Assembly (NCBI RefSeq): GCF_029227915.1
Contig: NC_079889.1
Span: 7,256,001 to 7,320,000, forward strand
DNA length: 64,000 nucleotides
Reading direction: 5' to 3'
DNA from: Hydractinia symbiolongicarpus
Taxonomy: Eukaryota; Cnidaria; Hydrozoa; Anthoathecata; Hydractiniidae
A program made the translations under genes and the position numbers. Shown here one piece after another: positions 48,501 to 57,339 of the stretch (position 1 is its first letter; each line of letters starts with the position of its first letter). The notes beneath the pieces are model-generated. The model was given only the letters and a program-made list of their open reading frames with translations, had not been told where the DNA came from and searched no databases.

Positions 48501-50698
48501 ACACCCTCATGAACATTTCCCAAATAATTCTTAAAACGCTTGTTAAGGGTCATTATGCTTGTGGTATTTTTATTGACCTGCAGAAGGCCTTTGATACCGT
48601 TGACCACAATATATCACTCAAAAAGCTATTCCATTATGGTATTCGAGGTAAAGCTCTTTCCCTTTTTAAGTCTTACTTTTCTGCGCGACAACAATTCGTT
48701 TTTGTTAATAACACCACATCAGAAAAGCTACCTGTGTATCATGGAGTGCTTCAAGGCCCAGTAATAGGTCCACTCCTGTTTCTGATATATATTAATGACA
48801 TATAATGATATATTAATTCAGCAATAAAAATGCGCATGTGCATCATTTTGCAGATGATACCAATCTTCTTCATATATATAGTTCCCTGAGAAGTCTCACA
48901 AAAAAGGTAAATCTTGACCTGAAGTTTCTCTGGCAATGGCTTAACGCCAATATGATAGCTCTTAATGCTAGTAAGACTGAATACATCATCTTTACACGTC
49001 AACAAGCCTTTGAATTAACCTGTGAGACTTAAGATTGGTGGGAGTTTTTCACAGTAAATACATCAAGTACTATTTGTTAGACTCTAACCTTAGCTGGAAA
49101 TCGCAAATTAATAAAATGACGTCATTAAAAAACTTTTAAACTCTAATATCTCTGCAACCGTTTGTCAAGAGTACATGGTCATATACATTTTCTTGATCAG
49201 CGTTTCAAGATCTATAAGATGCGTCTAAACATTTGTGTATTTCCCTGAAATTGATTCCATGGAATTTAATTTTTTAAAGTTATAGGAAGGAGAGTTTTAA
49301 TATGTCAACATTTAAAAAAAAGAAAATCATTTTCACTGGAAGAAAATTTCTTTGACCCTACATAAAATTTACGGTGAATCATACTTCTGTTTGCCTTGTA
49401 TACTGAGTTTCTTAGTGACTTGTTCGATGGATTGTAACAAGATACAGTAAGAAAAGAATTAGATTTCGTACCATTTATGCCATATATTTCAAACTTTGTA
49501 TAATCTACTGTTCGACCACGCTGATTTTGCCCAAAACGTATAAAGCCCTAAAAATTAATAAAAAGTAAGTTGAAATGCAGGAGCGACCTGCATATTTTAT
49601 TGTTTTTAATATACTACAAAGATTACTTTAACTATTCTTATTATGCAGCATTTACTACATGGAACAAAAATTCGTGACAGAGCAAGCAGAATATGGTGTC
49701 ATGGAGAATATAATAACCGGAATTTAGAATAAACAAAATATACGAAGGAAAAAATTAATTTTCGCTAGAAATCACAAATTTTATTGGAATTGCTAGCTAA
49801 GAACTATAGCTTTAATTACTCTAGAGAACTTTATATATGTAGACTATTCGCTAAATCCAGTTACGAAATTCACTTACCGATGCGCCTTGATAAGAAACCT
49901 TTTCCATTTCCTTAATCAGATTTTTTGAAATGTCCATACGATCATAACTAAACGATTTCTCAGTGTAGTTGTACTTCTTTATCACTCTGTCCAACGCAAG
50001 TGCAACAGCCCATACGGTATCGTACGCATATAGCGATCTATCATTGTATTCTAATACAGTTTTTTTTTCTATCGTTCTTCTTTTCTCTTTTATTAACTCC
50101 CAAACTTCATCACCCGTCTAAACATTAAACACAGAGCTATGTTTTTTACTTAAAAAATATCAATCATCAACAGCGACTTTGAGAAAACAGCATATAGTTT
50201 AGAAAAAGTGTGTTTGATTATGCATTTGATTTTGTAGTTTAGTTACAAATGTGGGGAATATAAAACACATACTATTTCAGCTATCGTTGTGTTATAGTCA
50301 AGTCTTTTCGCCACTCTCCTAGGAAATAGAATATTTTTACTTGCTTCACTTAATTCGGCTGCCGTGCATTCCGTGTCTTTACGCTCATGGAACTTTATAT
50401 CGAGATTGTAATTTGAGATTATCCATAGGTATTTTGACCCAGTCATATTGTGTTTATAAGCCTAAAATAAAAGCAAAAGGGTACAAAAGGAATGAAATAA
50501 CTGGATGATGAATCTGGATGAATAAATGATTTGAAAGTAGATTTAATCTAACATTTGTCAATAATTGACGGACATATTAATGAATATGTAAGATTAATAA
50601 CTGTCGGTGCATAGATTTGCATATATCTGTACCTCACACATCACATCTTTTAAATTGTGTTCCCTGAAGACACCAACAATAATTCTGATATCTTCATT
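26941..50698 (-). CDS. GABA-B receptor-like class C GPCR (12 exons, N-terminus not in view)
   Basis: Exons, 5' to 3': 50633-50698, 50273-50461, 49878-50117, 49472-49547, 47295-47381, 46936-47086, 45091-45223, 42993-43097, 42783-42905, 42373-42553, 41789-41946, 26941-27243. They sum to 1812 bp (603 codons plus stop) with phases matching at every junction and no internal stop. The first four or five encode the membrane-proximal half of a periplasmic-binding-like ligand domain. The next six encode seven membrane segments with GABA-B signatures: [43 protein letters not shown] and a closing FLPK. The last encodes the cytoplasmic tail. Such receptors sit in the plasma membrane and couple to G proteins. 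The true ligand is unknown, since cnidarian GABA-B-like receptors are diverse. The first exon shown is internal; upstream exons would lie beyond 50.7 kb and were not found before 64 kb. Confidence 0.92.
27513..27552 (+). repeat. (GT)n followed by a 22-base G-run
   Basis: Simple repeat of GT units (about ten) leading directly into an uninterrupted run of about 22 Gs; a strong candidate for quadruplex formation on the plus strand (template-side for the receptor gene). Confidence 0.95.
27660..27794 (-). repeat. BEL 3' LTR, 3' portion
   Basis: Matches 34092-34215; interrupted immediately after position 27794 by the Helitron-like element. Confidence 0.75.
27795..28925 (+). mobile_element. Helitron-like element inserted in the BEL LTR
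   Basis: Begins TC and ends CTAG, between A (27794) and T (28926): the Helitron insertion signature. The flanking sequences are the two halves of the BEL LTR, which fixes both boundaries independently. A perfect hairpin CCGTGGATTTTTCCACGG lies at 27891-27908, and a degenerate version precedes CTAG at the 3' end. No Rep/helicase coding: non-autonomous. Confidence 0.8.
28926..29220 (-). repeat. BEL 3' LTR, 5' portion
   Basis: Matches 34225-34490. The other portion is at about 27660-27794. Confidence 0.75.
29411..33206 (-). pseudogene. BEL/Pao pol: protease, RT, RNase H, integrase
   Basis: Protease at 33015-33206 with [14 protein letters not shown] at 31933-32358 with [20 protein letters not shown] and [10 protein letters not shown]...[12 protein letters not shown]. 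The RT/connection continues with YDPLGFG (about 31600). RNase H region at 30883-31299 with [10 protein letters not shown] and LADYASRG. Integrase zinc-finger part at 30175-30516 ([13 protein letters not shown]), with the catalytic core's C-terminal half at 29628-29984 ([12 protein letters not shown]). The integrase tail is at 29411-29623. Stops and shifts separate every domain, and some core residues are lost. Confidence 0.9.
33290..34037 (-). pseudogene. BEL/Pao gag
   Basis: The frame 33768-34037 begins [20 protein letters not shown]; 33461-33673 is a Lys/Glu-rich coiled-coil-like segment. A zinc-knuckle region near 33292-33350 reads [11 protein letters not shown] then HPTGLHGY in a shifted frame, the BEL-type Cys/His motif. 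Broken by stops. Confidence 0.75.
34073..34490 (-). repeat. BEL 5' LTR
   Basis: Uninterrupted LTR copy upstream of gag. Divergence from the 3' LTR is appreciable by eye, implying an old insertion. Confidence 0.7.
34500..35544. other. Intronic, no gene; one small hairpin
   Basis: No coding signal. 35341-35358 forms a short perfect stem (GCCAAC/GTTGGC) with a 6-nt loop. Confidence 0.45.
35679..37226 (+). pseudogene. THAP-domain DDE_Tnp_4 transposase, broken
   Basis: Starts [14 protein letters not shown], the first half of a C2CH THAP zinc finger. A stop (about 35729) interrupts it, and the rest follows ([16 protein letters not shown]). The next part is a basic linker ([10 protein letters not shown]). 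A second frame (36505-36759) has a helix-turn-helix region ([18 protein letters not shown]) and the start of the DDE core. Beyond it, frames contain SHNTLKKN, an [11 protein letters not shown] region and [17 protein letters not shown], the catalytic C-terminal block of DDE_Tnp_4. Several stops and shifts; inactive as it stands. Confidence 0.82.
37870..38604 (-). pseudogene. SWIM-finger / YqaJ-type partner gene of ISL2EU
   Basis: Probable ATG at 38604 ([19 protein letters not shown]), then a shift or stop near 38548. The main frame 38030-38497 has a central [20 protein letters not shown] segment that begins a SWIM zinc finger, whose His part is broken by a frameshift. The frame 37870-38076 continues with [14 protein letters not shown]. 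The nuclease domain expected downstream is absent, so the gene is truncated. Confidence 0.7.
38736..41788. other. Intronic, no gene; one strong hairpin
   Basis: Mostly unrecognised AT-rich sequence. A perfect 20-bp hairpin lies at 38958-39004. The frame 39628-39927 (-) has faint LINE-RT flavour but is too weak to call. Confidence 0.45.
38958..39004. repeat. Perfect 20-bp hairpin
   Basis: The arms 38958-38977 and 38985-39004 are exact reverse complements around a 7-nt loop. Confidence 0.92.
41789..41946 (-). CDS. GABA-B-like receptor exon: TM6-TM7
   Basis: Begins [16 protein letters not shown] and ends [13 protein letters not shown], the class C TM7 end with the PK motif. Donor AAAG|GTAAGA, phase 0. 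The next exon is 14.5 kb away. Confidence 0.95.
42373..42553 (-). CDS. GABA-B-like receptor exon: ECL2, TM5, intracellular loop 3
   Basis: Contains [20 protein letters not shown] then [19 protein letters not shown] and NDSKNIG. The Cys-rich start supplies the loop disulfide. '[16 protein letters not shown]' is the most conserved stretch of the family. Confidence 0.97.
42783..42905 (-). CDS. GABA-B-like receptor exon: TM4
   Basis: 41 codons from [20 protein letters not shown] through the second extracellular loop ([15 protein letters not shown]). Donor CAG|GTGAG, phase 0. Confidence 0.92.
42993..43097 (-). CDS. GABA-B-like receptor exon: TM3
   Basis: 35 codons, [20 protein letters not shown], matching 'GFTLAFGxMFSKTWRVH'. 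The basic end forms the second intracellular loop. Acceptor TTTTTAG, weak donor CAA|GTTATT. Confidence 0.95.
43461..44707. mobile_element. TTAA-flanked MITE with G-rich/C-rich ends
   Basis: TTAA at 43457-43460 and 44708-44711 flanks ends CCCTATTAGCACCGGGG and (inverted) CTCTATTAAACCCGGG. Just inside lie a long G-run (about 43476-43491) and a long C-run (about 44646-44669), which are themselves complementary. The core holds two imperfect direct repeats of about 250 bp (43983-44242 and 44322-44565). Confidence 0.75.
44161..44525. promoter_or_regulatory. Paired TGACGTCA palindromes
   Basis: GATGACGTCA and a second TGACGTCA about 20 bp on occur as a pair in each of the two direct repeats (about 44171/44192 and 44497/44518). 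TGACGTCA is the full CRE/bZIP site. Regulatory activity is not shown; they may simply be part of the MITE. Confidence 0.5.
45091..45223 (-). CDS. GABA-B-like receptor exon: TM2
   Basis: Encodes [20 protein letters not shown] and the start of the first extracellular loop. SSPNINN is diagnostic of GABA-B receptors. The MVCD at its end likely carries the conserved Cys near the top of TM3. Donor GAT|GTAAGT. Confidence 0.95.
45960..46499. mobile_element. MITE copy B (CCCTATT...CCGGGG family)
   Basis: TTAA at 45956-45959 and 46500-46503. The left end reads CCTATTTTGTCCGGGG. The interior (46150-46400) is the reverse complement of 25128-25390 and 63635-63850. Sits in the intron between TM2 and TM1 exons. 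Confidence 0.75.
46936..47086 (-). CDS. GABA-B-like receptor exon: linker and TM1
   Basis: Starts [12 protein letters not shown] and contains the hydrophobic TM1 ([20 protein letters not shown]) followed by FNVSYRKEL, matching 'FNIxYR'. Acceptor TTTTCCAG, donor CT|GTGAGT, phase 1 in, phase 2 out. Confidence 0.92.
47295..47381 (-). CDS. GABA-B-like receptor exon: end of ligand domain, GC donor
   Basis: Completes NGT and continues [17 protein letters not shown], the 'NGTF..VG.YD' end of the ligand domain. Its 5' splice site is AAAG|GCAAGT, a GC-AG intron with an otherwise strong consensus. Confidence 0.8.
47840..48000 (+). repeat. tRNA-derived SINE joined to LINE
   Basis: The A-box TGGCTTTGTGG (47851-47861) and B-box GGTTCGGTCC (47895-47904) are about 34 bp apart, as in tRNAs. 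A body segment (CTACGGGTCAACCCA and GGGAAATTGGG) is shared with the SINE at 1385-1585. The SINE runs straight into LINE coding sequence at about 47990 with no gap. Confidence 0.72.
47985..49115 (+). pseudogene. CR1/jockey-type LINE reverse transcriptase, truncated
   Basis: Successive frames carry an [74 protein letters not shown] and, after a shift, FADDTNLL with the catalytic aspartates (about 48846). The thumb region ([17 protein letters not shown]) follows, and a weak [11 protein letters not shown] remnant reaches about 49115. Lacks the endonuclease and 3' end. Inserted antisense in the receptor intron between 47381 and 49472. Confidence 0.9.
49472..49547 (-). CDS. GABA-B-like receptor exon: SGFIRFG strand
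   Basis: 25 codons plus one base ([20 protein letters not shown] then IYGIN), matching 'G-V-F-x-G-D-R' of class C ligand domains. The donor AATG|GTACGA is weak but the phase (1) is required by the next exon. Confidence 0.85.
49878..50117 (-). CDS. GABA-B-like receptor exon: ligand-domain helix region
   Basis: 80 codons with [18 protein letters not shown], the conserved 'YDAVWALALAL' helix, then [12 protein letters not shown] leading into the G-(F/V)-x-F segment on the next exon. Donor TCG|GTAAGT, phase 0. Confidence 0.93.
50273..50461 (-). CDS. GABA-B-like receptor exon: ligand-domain lobe 2
   Basis: 63 codons starting [15 protein letters not shown], matching 'EAYKxGMxGxxYVW'. The CE|AYK junction is the conserved one. 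Includes a Cys (DTECTAAE) typical of the region. Acceptor TTTTAG, donor ATA|GTATGT, phase 0. Confidence 0.9.
50633..50698 (-). CDS. GABA-B-like receptor exon: ligand-domain strand
   Basis: 22 codons, [20 protein letters not shown] then CE, matching the 'DARIIVG...VLCE' segment of GABA-B ligand domains. Acceptor TTTAG, donor GAG|GTACAG, phase 0 at both ends. Confidence 0.88.
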
Positions 50699-51574
50699 CT
50701 AAACAAAAAGGGTAAAGTTGGTCAGTTGGAAGCTTAAACTTAAAAACTATTCTTTTTAGGAGTTAATTTAGTTTTATATACAACAATGTTAATGTTTTAC
50801 TGTTGAAGCACCCAGGTTTAGCGTTAATAAATTTGTCTCAAACGACGAATTTATAACAAATGCGTCCCTCTCATCGTTTCTTCAGCTTTTTAGTTACACA
50901 GACAATAAAAAAATCCTCGCAGCCAATGTTGGCTGGTTGCTTTAATATTCGCTGTAACAAACTTATTTTGCTGCTTAAATTTTACACATTCTTCTGCAAG
51001 TGTCAAATATCGTAATGTTTTGTTTACCAGGTTTTATTCTATAGGAACTTTCGATTTCTGCATAGAAAGGTTCTGTTTTTAGACAGGACTGTTTCAAATT
51101 TTTACCTCGAGTGTTTACGGAAGTAGTCAATTATATTTATTATAAAAACAATAAACCGAACTTCTTTTTTTTATTTTCACCTAACTTATACGGATAACTG
51201 ATACAATAATAACCGATTATTCTTTACTGTACTGAAAATAACGACCTCTGGAATTGTCACAACCCCGCAAGCTCGGTAGGCACTTAGACCTTGGACGATA
51301 GTTGCGGTACAGCTCGGAGAAGTCGGTTATTATTATATTATTGTTCTTAATAAGGCACTATCAGCATCGCAAGCCATAAGAAATGGTCTAACGTTGATGA
51401 ATTACTTCGATGTAATTAATGACCAATTAAATAAATGCTTAGCCTACCAGAACAAATTATTGGATATTTGTAAAAATTTTGACAAAATTTAAAATTTCAT
51501 ATCATAGCAGATAAATTTTTAAAATTTTATATAGGAGGTAGATACAGGCCGTCGTTATTTATTGCTAAAAACTA
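50699..51574. other. Intronic, no exon found
   Basis: Probably part of the next upstream intron of the receptor. No acceptor/donor-bounded ligand-domain segment recognised. Confidence 0.4.
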
Positions 51575-53795
51575 TCTATATAATAATACGCCAGTTCCGT
51601 GTGTCTGTAACAGGCAAAGTGGATATCGTCATTTTCCTTTGATGTTGCCGAAAAAAATCTTTGATGTTGCCGAAAAAAATATGTCTTCTTTGTCGTGAAA
51701 AGCCGCGAGTTTTGTGTGGTTTGTTAAATGAAGTTCTAGCACAAAGTAACGGAAATTGTGTTTGCGAAAAAGATGGCTGTCCTTTTTAAGCATTTGTCTT
51801 CCCTTGCCTTCAAAATAAATCTTTACAAAAGCATTTAAAAAGGGGCATGGTATATAAATGAAGTATAGAAAGGTTTCTGTAAGGTTTGTTTATGTTTTTT
51901 TCAGTTTTGATGATATTATTGATGCGAGACATGTTTGTTAGCTAGCATCAACCACACCAACAACAACTAGCTAGGTAGCTAGGAATTTATAAATATGTAG
52001 CCATGTTGTTTATACCTAGCTAAGTCTCCAGTTTATATTTAAGTGACCAGCTATTACCTGCTGTAGCTACCTTATGTTAGCTTCAGTTTTATGTTGCTTT
52101 TTACATGTAAGCTAATCTTAGTGGTCTTTGCTAAGAATGTGACTGTAACTTATTTTAATTGACATTTTAAGCTTAAATTAACAAGCCACAACAACTTTTA
52201 AAAAAGTATTACATAATATTTAAGAAGACTTTAAGGACTGTTTTTAAGCAAATAATGTATTTTTCACAATTTGTGTATGCAAATAATGTATTTTTCACAT
52301 TTTGTGTAACTAAACTTATATACATCGGTTACATGCAATATGACGAAACGATTTTTATTTAACATGTAGTAATTCTGGTACCTTAAGTGTAGTGATTTTT
52401 GTTGTTCTAGATGTTCTGACTAAAATGTTTTTGTTTATGGCATTTTGTCTCAATTAAGAAAAGTTTCAACTTTTTTGAGGGAGTACAACACCGAAAGTGT
52501 TTTTTTTATATTTTGTATAAATTCATGCCGGGCAGGACTCTGTACAACATACCGAAATGACTGATCCCTCTCTATTTATAAATTGATGTGTTCCAAATCA
52601 CAGTTTTTTGAAATTTTGGGTAATATTTAATGAGTACAAGATGCAAATACTGATTTTTGTTGAATCAGAAGTATTTCCTACAACCATTCTTTTTTTACAC
52701 TTTTGTGGAGAAAAAGTGTATGCAATATCATCAGAATAACTGATTTTTGTTGCAAACTGTTTTTCTTTTTCACATTTTGGATTGAAATATTGTTATAAAG
52801 GGCATATATCAATAGACATATATATACCAAAATAATTAAATTCTGCAAACTTTGATTTTGTCGTTCACCTCTCATCTTTTATATTTTGATTAAACTTTTG
52901 AGGAAAACCATAGGAATTATTTAGAATTTGTATTTTGCGTTGCTATTTTAGTGCAAAAATTTAACTGTTGTGAGGAAGGACCATATGCAATTATATATAC
53001 TAAAAATAATAATTTGATATTCTACAAGTTGTATTTTTGTATGCACTTAAATGACTGCTTTTTCTGAGTTGAATTTGATGGGTTTCATATCAATTTTGTG
53101 GAAGATTTTATGGCTGAAGACAATATAGAACATGCCAATTGAACTGATTTTTGTTCATATTTTGATTTGCTCCTCATAAACCTTTGTGTTCTACATTTAT
53201 TGTAAACTTTTGTGAGGAAGGACCATATATATATACAATGTTTTCAAAATAATAATTTTTGTTGATTTGAAATTTACTCCTTGCTCATTGCTTTTTCGAC
53301 ATTTCAGGTTAAAATGTTTGGTAAAGTCAGTACGGATCATTAGACAAAAAATTGTTTTGTTAACCGGTTAATTTTTACATTTTGTGCATATTTTTGCTGG
53401 AGAGGATGGTATGCAACCGAATAAATGATTTTTCAAAGTTTAACTTTTTGTTTTTAGGTGTTTTGTGTTTGTTTAAGTTTGGCTTTTTGATATTGTTCAG
53501 GTTGTATTGTTGTATAAGCATTTAGGGAAAAGACAATGTTTAAAATGCTTAAAGAACTTATTTCATAGATCTGTGCTTGCTGTTGCAAGCCTTTCTTTTC
53601 GACACTTCAGATTAAAATATTGAAGGTTTTCAACATAATCACATAATAAGATGTATACATATTTGAGATATGTGTTATTTCTGACATTATTATTATTGTT
53701 GTCGTAACTGTCTGGGTTGTGACTGTCAATGTTGTACTTTCTACTAACTAGATTTTTCTGCCTAAGTGGATTTTTCCACGGGCCTAATCGACTAG
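51575..53795 (+). mobile_element. Helitron-like element, tandem copy 1
   Basis: Starts TCTATATAATAATACGCC after an A (51574) and ends with a hairpin region GTGGATTTTTCCAC (about 53767-53780) plus CTAG (53792-53795) before a T. Its first 0.8 kb reappears at 53797-54700. No Rep/helicase coding. The interior is degenerate repeats with phrases such as GAGGAAGGACCATAT. Confidence 0.75.
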
Positions 53796-56700
53796 TCTCT
53801 ATAATAATGCGCCAGTTCCGTGTGTAACAGGCAAAGTGGATGTGTTCATTTTTCTTTGATATCGCCGAAAAAAATCTTTGATGTTACCAAAAAAAATATG
53901 TCTTCTTTGTCGAAAAAAAGCCGCGAGTTTTGTTTGTTTACGTTTAAAAATCACGTGATCAAACGTAAAAAGTTTGTTAAACGAATTTCCTAGCACAAAG
54001 TAACGGAAATAGTGTTTGCAAAAAAGATGGCTGTTCTTTTTAAGCATTTGTCTTCTCTTTCCTTCAAAATAAATCGTTACAAAAACAGTTAAAAAGGGGC
54101 ATGGTATATAAAAGAAGTATAGAAAAGTTTCTGTAAGGTTTGTTTATGTTTTTTTAGTTTTGATGATATTTTTGATGCGAGACATGATTGTTAGTTAGCA
54201 TCATAAAGCCAACAACACCAACAACAACTAGCTAGCTAGGAATTTATAAGTATGTAGCCATGTTCTTTATGCCTAGCTAAGTCTCAATTTTATATTTAAC
54301 TGATCAGCTATTAGCTGCTGTAGCTAGCTAATGTTAGCTCCAAACTTAAAATTCCCAAAATACCTAGCTAACCTGTGAGTTTTATGTTGCTTTTTACATG
54401 TAAGCTAGCTACCGTAGTTATCTTAGGGATCTTGGTAGAAATATGGCTGTAACTTATTTGACTTGACCTTTAAGCTTAAATTAGAAGATATAACAAGCCA
54501 CAACACTTTTTAAAAAAGTATTATATAATATTTTAGAATAGTTTAAGGACTCTTTTTTATGCAAATAAATATGTTTTTTTCAAATTTTGTGTAACTAACT
54601 TACATCGGTTGCATGCAATATAACAAAATGATTTTTATTTAACATGTAGTTATTCTAGTGGCTTAAGTGCACTAAGTTTTGTTGTTCTAGATGTTCTGCT
54701 CAAAGGTTTTTGTTTATGACATTTCGTATTATTTAAGAAAAGTTTAAACTTTATTATATACATGATAACACCGAAAAAACTTGTGTTTTTTTTAATTCTT
54801 ATTTGACAGAGGTTTTAACATTATGGGGAAAATTTACGTAGCTTTTTACATTTTTTGATTTTGTTGCAGTGTTTACATGGGATTTTATTTATTTATTATT
54901 TACATTTTTTTCAATTTGGGTAAAAAATGTACAGGAAAGGCTTGGGTCAATTTTCATTTTATATACATAGTTTATATAATATATAATCTGTTTGTGGCAA
55001 AAGAATCATGCAATATACCGAAAGAAGTAATTTTTGACTTTACACCTTGCAAGCCATTCCTATATTAAAATGAGAAATTCAACTGACATTATATATATAC
55101 AAAATGTAAAATTCCCACAAAATCCATTAAACGTTATCAACCCTGAAAATTTTAAACATTTTCCTGATTCTTTTTTTGGCTTGCAAAGTTCTTTTTCTGC
55201 AAAAATTTCTAAAAATAAAGACAGAAATTAAGTATTTTTAAAATGTAAATTTAATTTCTTCCAATTTATGGTTTTAAAATTTTCATGTAAGAGTTTGTGG
55301 GCAAAGACATAAATCAGCATGATAGAAGGAACTGACGTTTGTTGATGTAGAACTACTAAACACAACCGTGTTTTTTACATTTAGTGAAGCTTTTGTGCTT
55401 TTAGCCATATTCGGTACACCAAAAGAGCTATTGTTGATTTCGGTTTTATACTCTTTGTAAGCTATATTTTCTTTTTTTTGACATTTTGGATTACCTTATT
55501 GTTGCAGAAGGCACATACAATATGCATATAGCAAAATTGGAATTTTGCAAGCTTCTGTTTTATCACTCAATTTTCACATTTTATATAAATCTTTCGGACA
55601 GGATGGTATGAAATAGACCAAAATACCTGATCTTAGTTGTTTTTAATTTACAGGCTGTGCCTTGTGAAACTTTAAGGTGAACATTTTGTGTAAGACAATA
55701 GCATGACATATACTGATATATACTTTGTTGTTTTAGATGTGATAACTGAAACATTTTTTGACATATTTATGTTATTTTGTGAGGAAGGACCATACACAGA
55801 AGAAAAATTAGATTTTACACATTGCAAGCTGTGTTTTCTATATTTTGTATAAACTCTTACCTGCGAGCACTTTGTACAACATAACGAAATGACTGATCCT
55901 TCTCTATTTAAATTTGATGCGTTCAAAGTCGCAGTGTTTTAAAATTTTGGATAAGATTTAATGGGTAAGGAATAACTGGTTTTTGTTGCAAACTTTCATT
56001 TCTGCATTTTGGATTAAAATATTGCTTTGGAGGGCATATGCAATAGATATATATATATACCAGAATAATTTAATTTTGTAAACTTTGATTTTGTCATTAC
56101 CTCTCATCTTTTATATTTTGATTAAACTTTTGTGAAAGACCTGGGTATGGAATGGACCAAAATAAGAGAATTTAGTATTGTTTAGAATTTGTATTTTGTG
56201 TTGCAAATTTGGTGCAAAAATTGACATAAAATGAACTGTTAGATTGATTAAAAAAGTTTGACTCATTACAACTCAAATTTTTTTTTGGCATTTCAAATTT
56301 GACTAATAGCCAAAAATAATTTGCCAATTAGTTTCACACTATACAAGCTGTTTTTTATATATATTTTATGTGAACATTTGTGACAGAATACTATGTGACA
56401 TTTGAAATTTTGTGTAGGACTTATTGATGGTAAAACAGCTACAAGTTGCTAAAAGGACTGATTTTTATTAATTTTGGGTTTAAAAACTTTTTTTTGACAT
56501 TTTTTTAAAGTTTGGTGAGGAAGGACTGTATGCAATATATAAAAAACGTTTTGTTGCATTATAATTTATCCAATCCCTTTTTTTAAACCTAAACAAAAAT
56601 TTCTGCCAGAGGCATAATTTATTGCTTTTTTTACATTTTGTGTCAACCTTTGGCTGGGTTTGTAATAAACTAACTGATTTAACATATACAGTGACGAAGA

Positions 56701-56820
56701 TTTGTTTTGGACATTGATCAGCTTTTATTGTATGTGACATTTTGAGTGATATAAATTTTATGAGTGAGATGTAGTTTGAAATGCTTTGGTAAACTTTTTT
56801 CCGAATAATTTTTGCATTGT
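52420..56820. repeat. Degenerate internal repeat units of the Helitron-like copies
   Basis: Units of roughly 110-180 bp recur imperfectly, built around GAGGAAGGACCATATGCAAT, ACTGATTTTTGTTG and TTTTGACATTTTGGATTAAA. No coding potential. Confidence 0.6.
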
Positions 56821-56823
56821 CAG
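53796..56823 (+). mobile_element. Helitron-like element, tandem copy 2
   Basis: Begins TCTCTATAATAATGCGCC directly after CTAG of copy 1, so the copies are head to tail with no spacer. Shares the first 0.9 kb and a later block (55833-56140 versus 52500-52910) with copy 1, plus about 1.1 kb of extra related repeats. Its 3' end is not seen: the copy is cut by the element at 56824. Confidence 0.65.
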
Positions 56824-57048
56824 CAGGGGCGGATCTAGGGTTAGGCAGCCTAGGCAATTGCCTAAGCCTAGTTTTGTGAACTAGAAAAAAAATTCTCTAT
56901 AGATAGAATAATCTATAAAAAAAACTAAATTATTTTTATCAATTTATTTTTGGCATCCGCCGATTTCGACTATGACGATGCGCGGCGTGCGTGTTTTATT
57001 TTACTCAAATAAGCAAACCCGGGGCGATCTTAGGCAAAATGTCTATTC

Positions 57049-57225
57049 GCCTAAAACGTCCGCGGGTTTTAAAGTTCCGAATGAATGAAAATCACAGATG
57101 GAAGAAAAAACGCCTAAAACGTCCGCGGGTTTTCAAGTTCCAATGAATGAAATTCTGGAATGTGAAGAAAAAACGCCTAAAACGTCCGTGGGTTTTAAAG
57201 TTTAAACGCCTAAAACGACCACGGG
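57049..57225. repeat. Tandem CGCCTAAAACGTCCGCGGG repeats
   Basis: About four copies of the GC-rich core CGCCTAAAACGTCCGCGGG, the first three in units of about 62 bp and the last degraded. The minus-strand frame here (57092-57301) merely translates the repeat. Confidence 0.85.
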
Positions 57226-57339
57226 TACGGTTACATGGAGTGGATGTTTCTTTTTCAACATGGTTTACCTGGATCAGGTCCAATTGCAGGGAGCACTTCA
57301 AATGTCTAGAATATTAAAGCAATTGTATGCCACCTAAGT

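Noticed and set aside
57092-57301. 69-aa frame with repeated GRFRR
   Set aside because: Translation of the tandem CGCCTAAAACG repeat.
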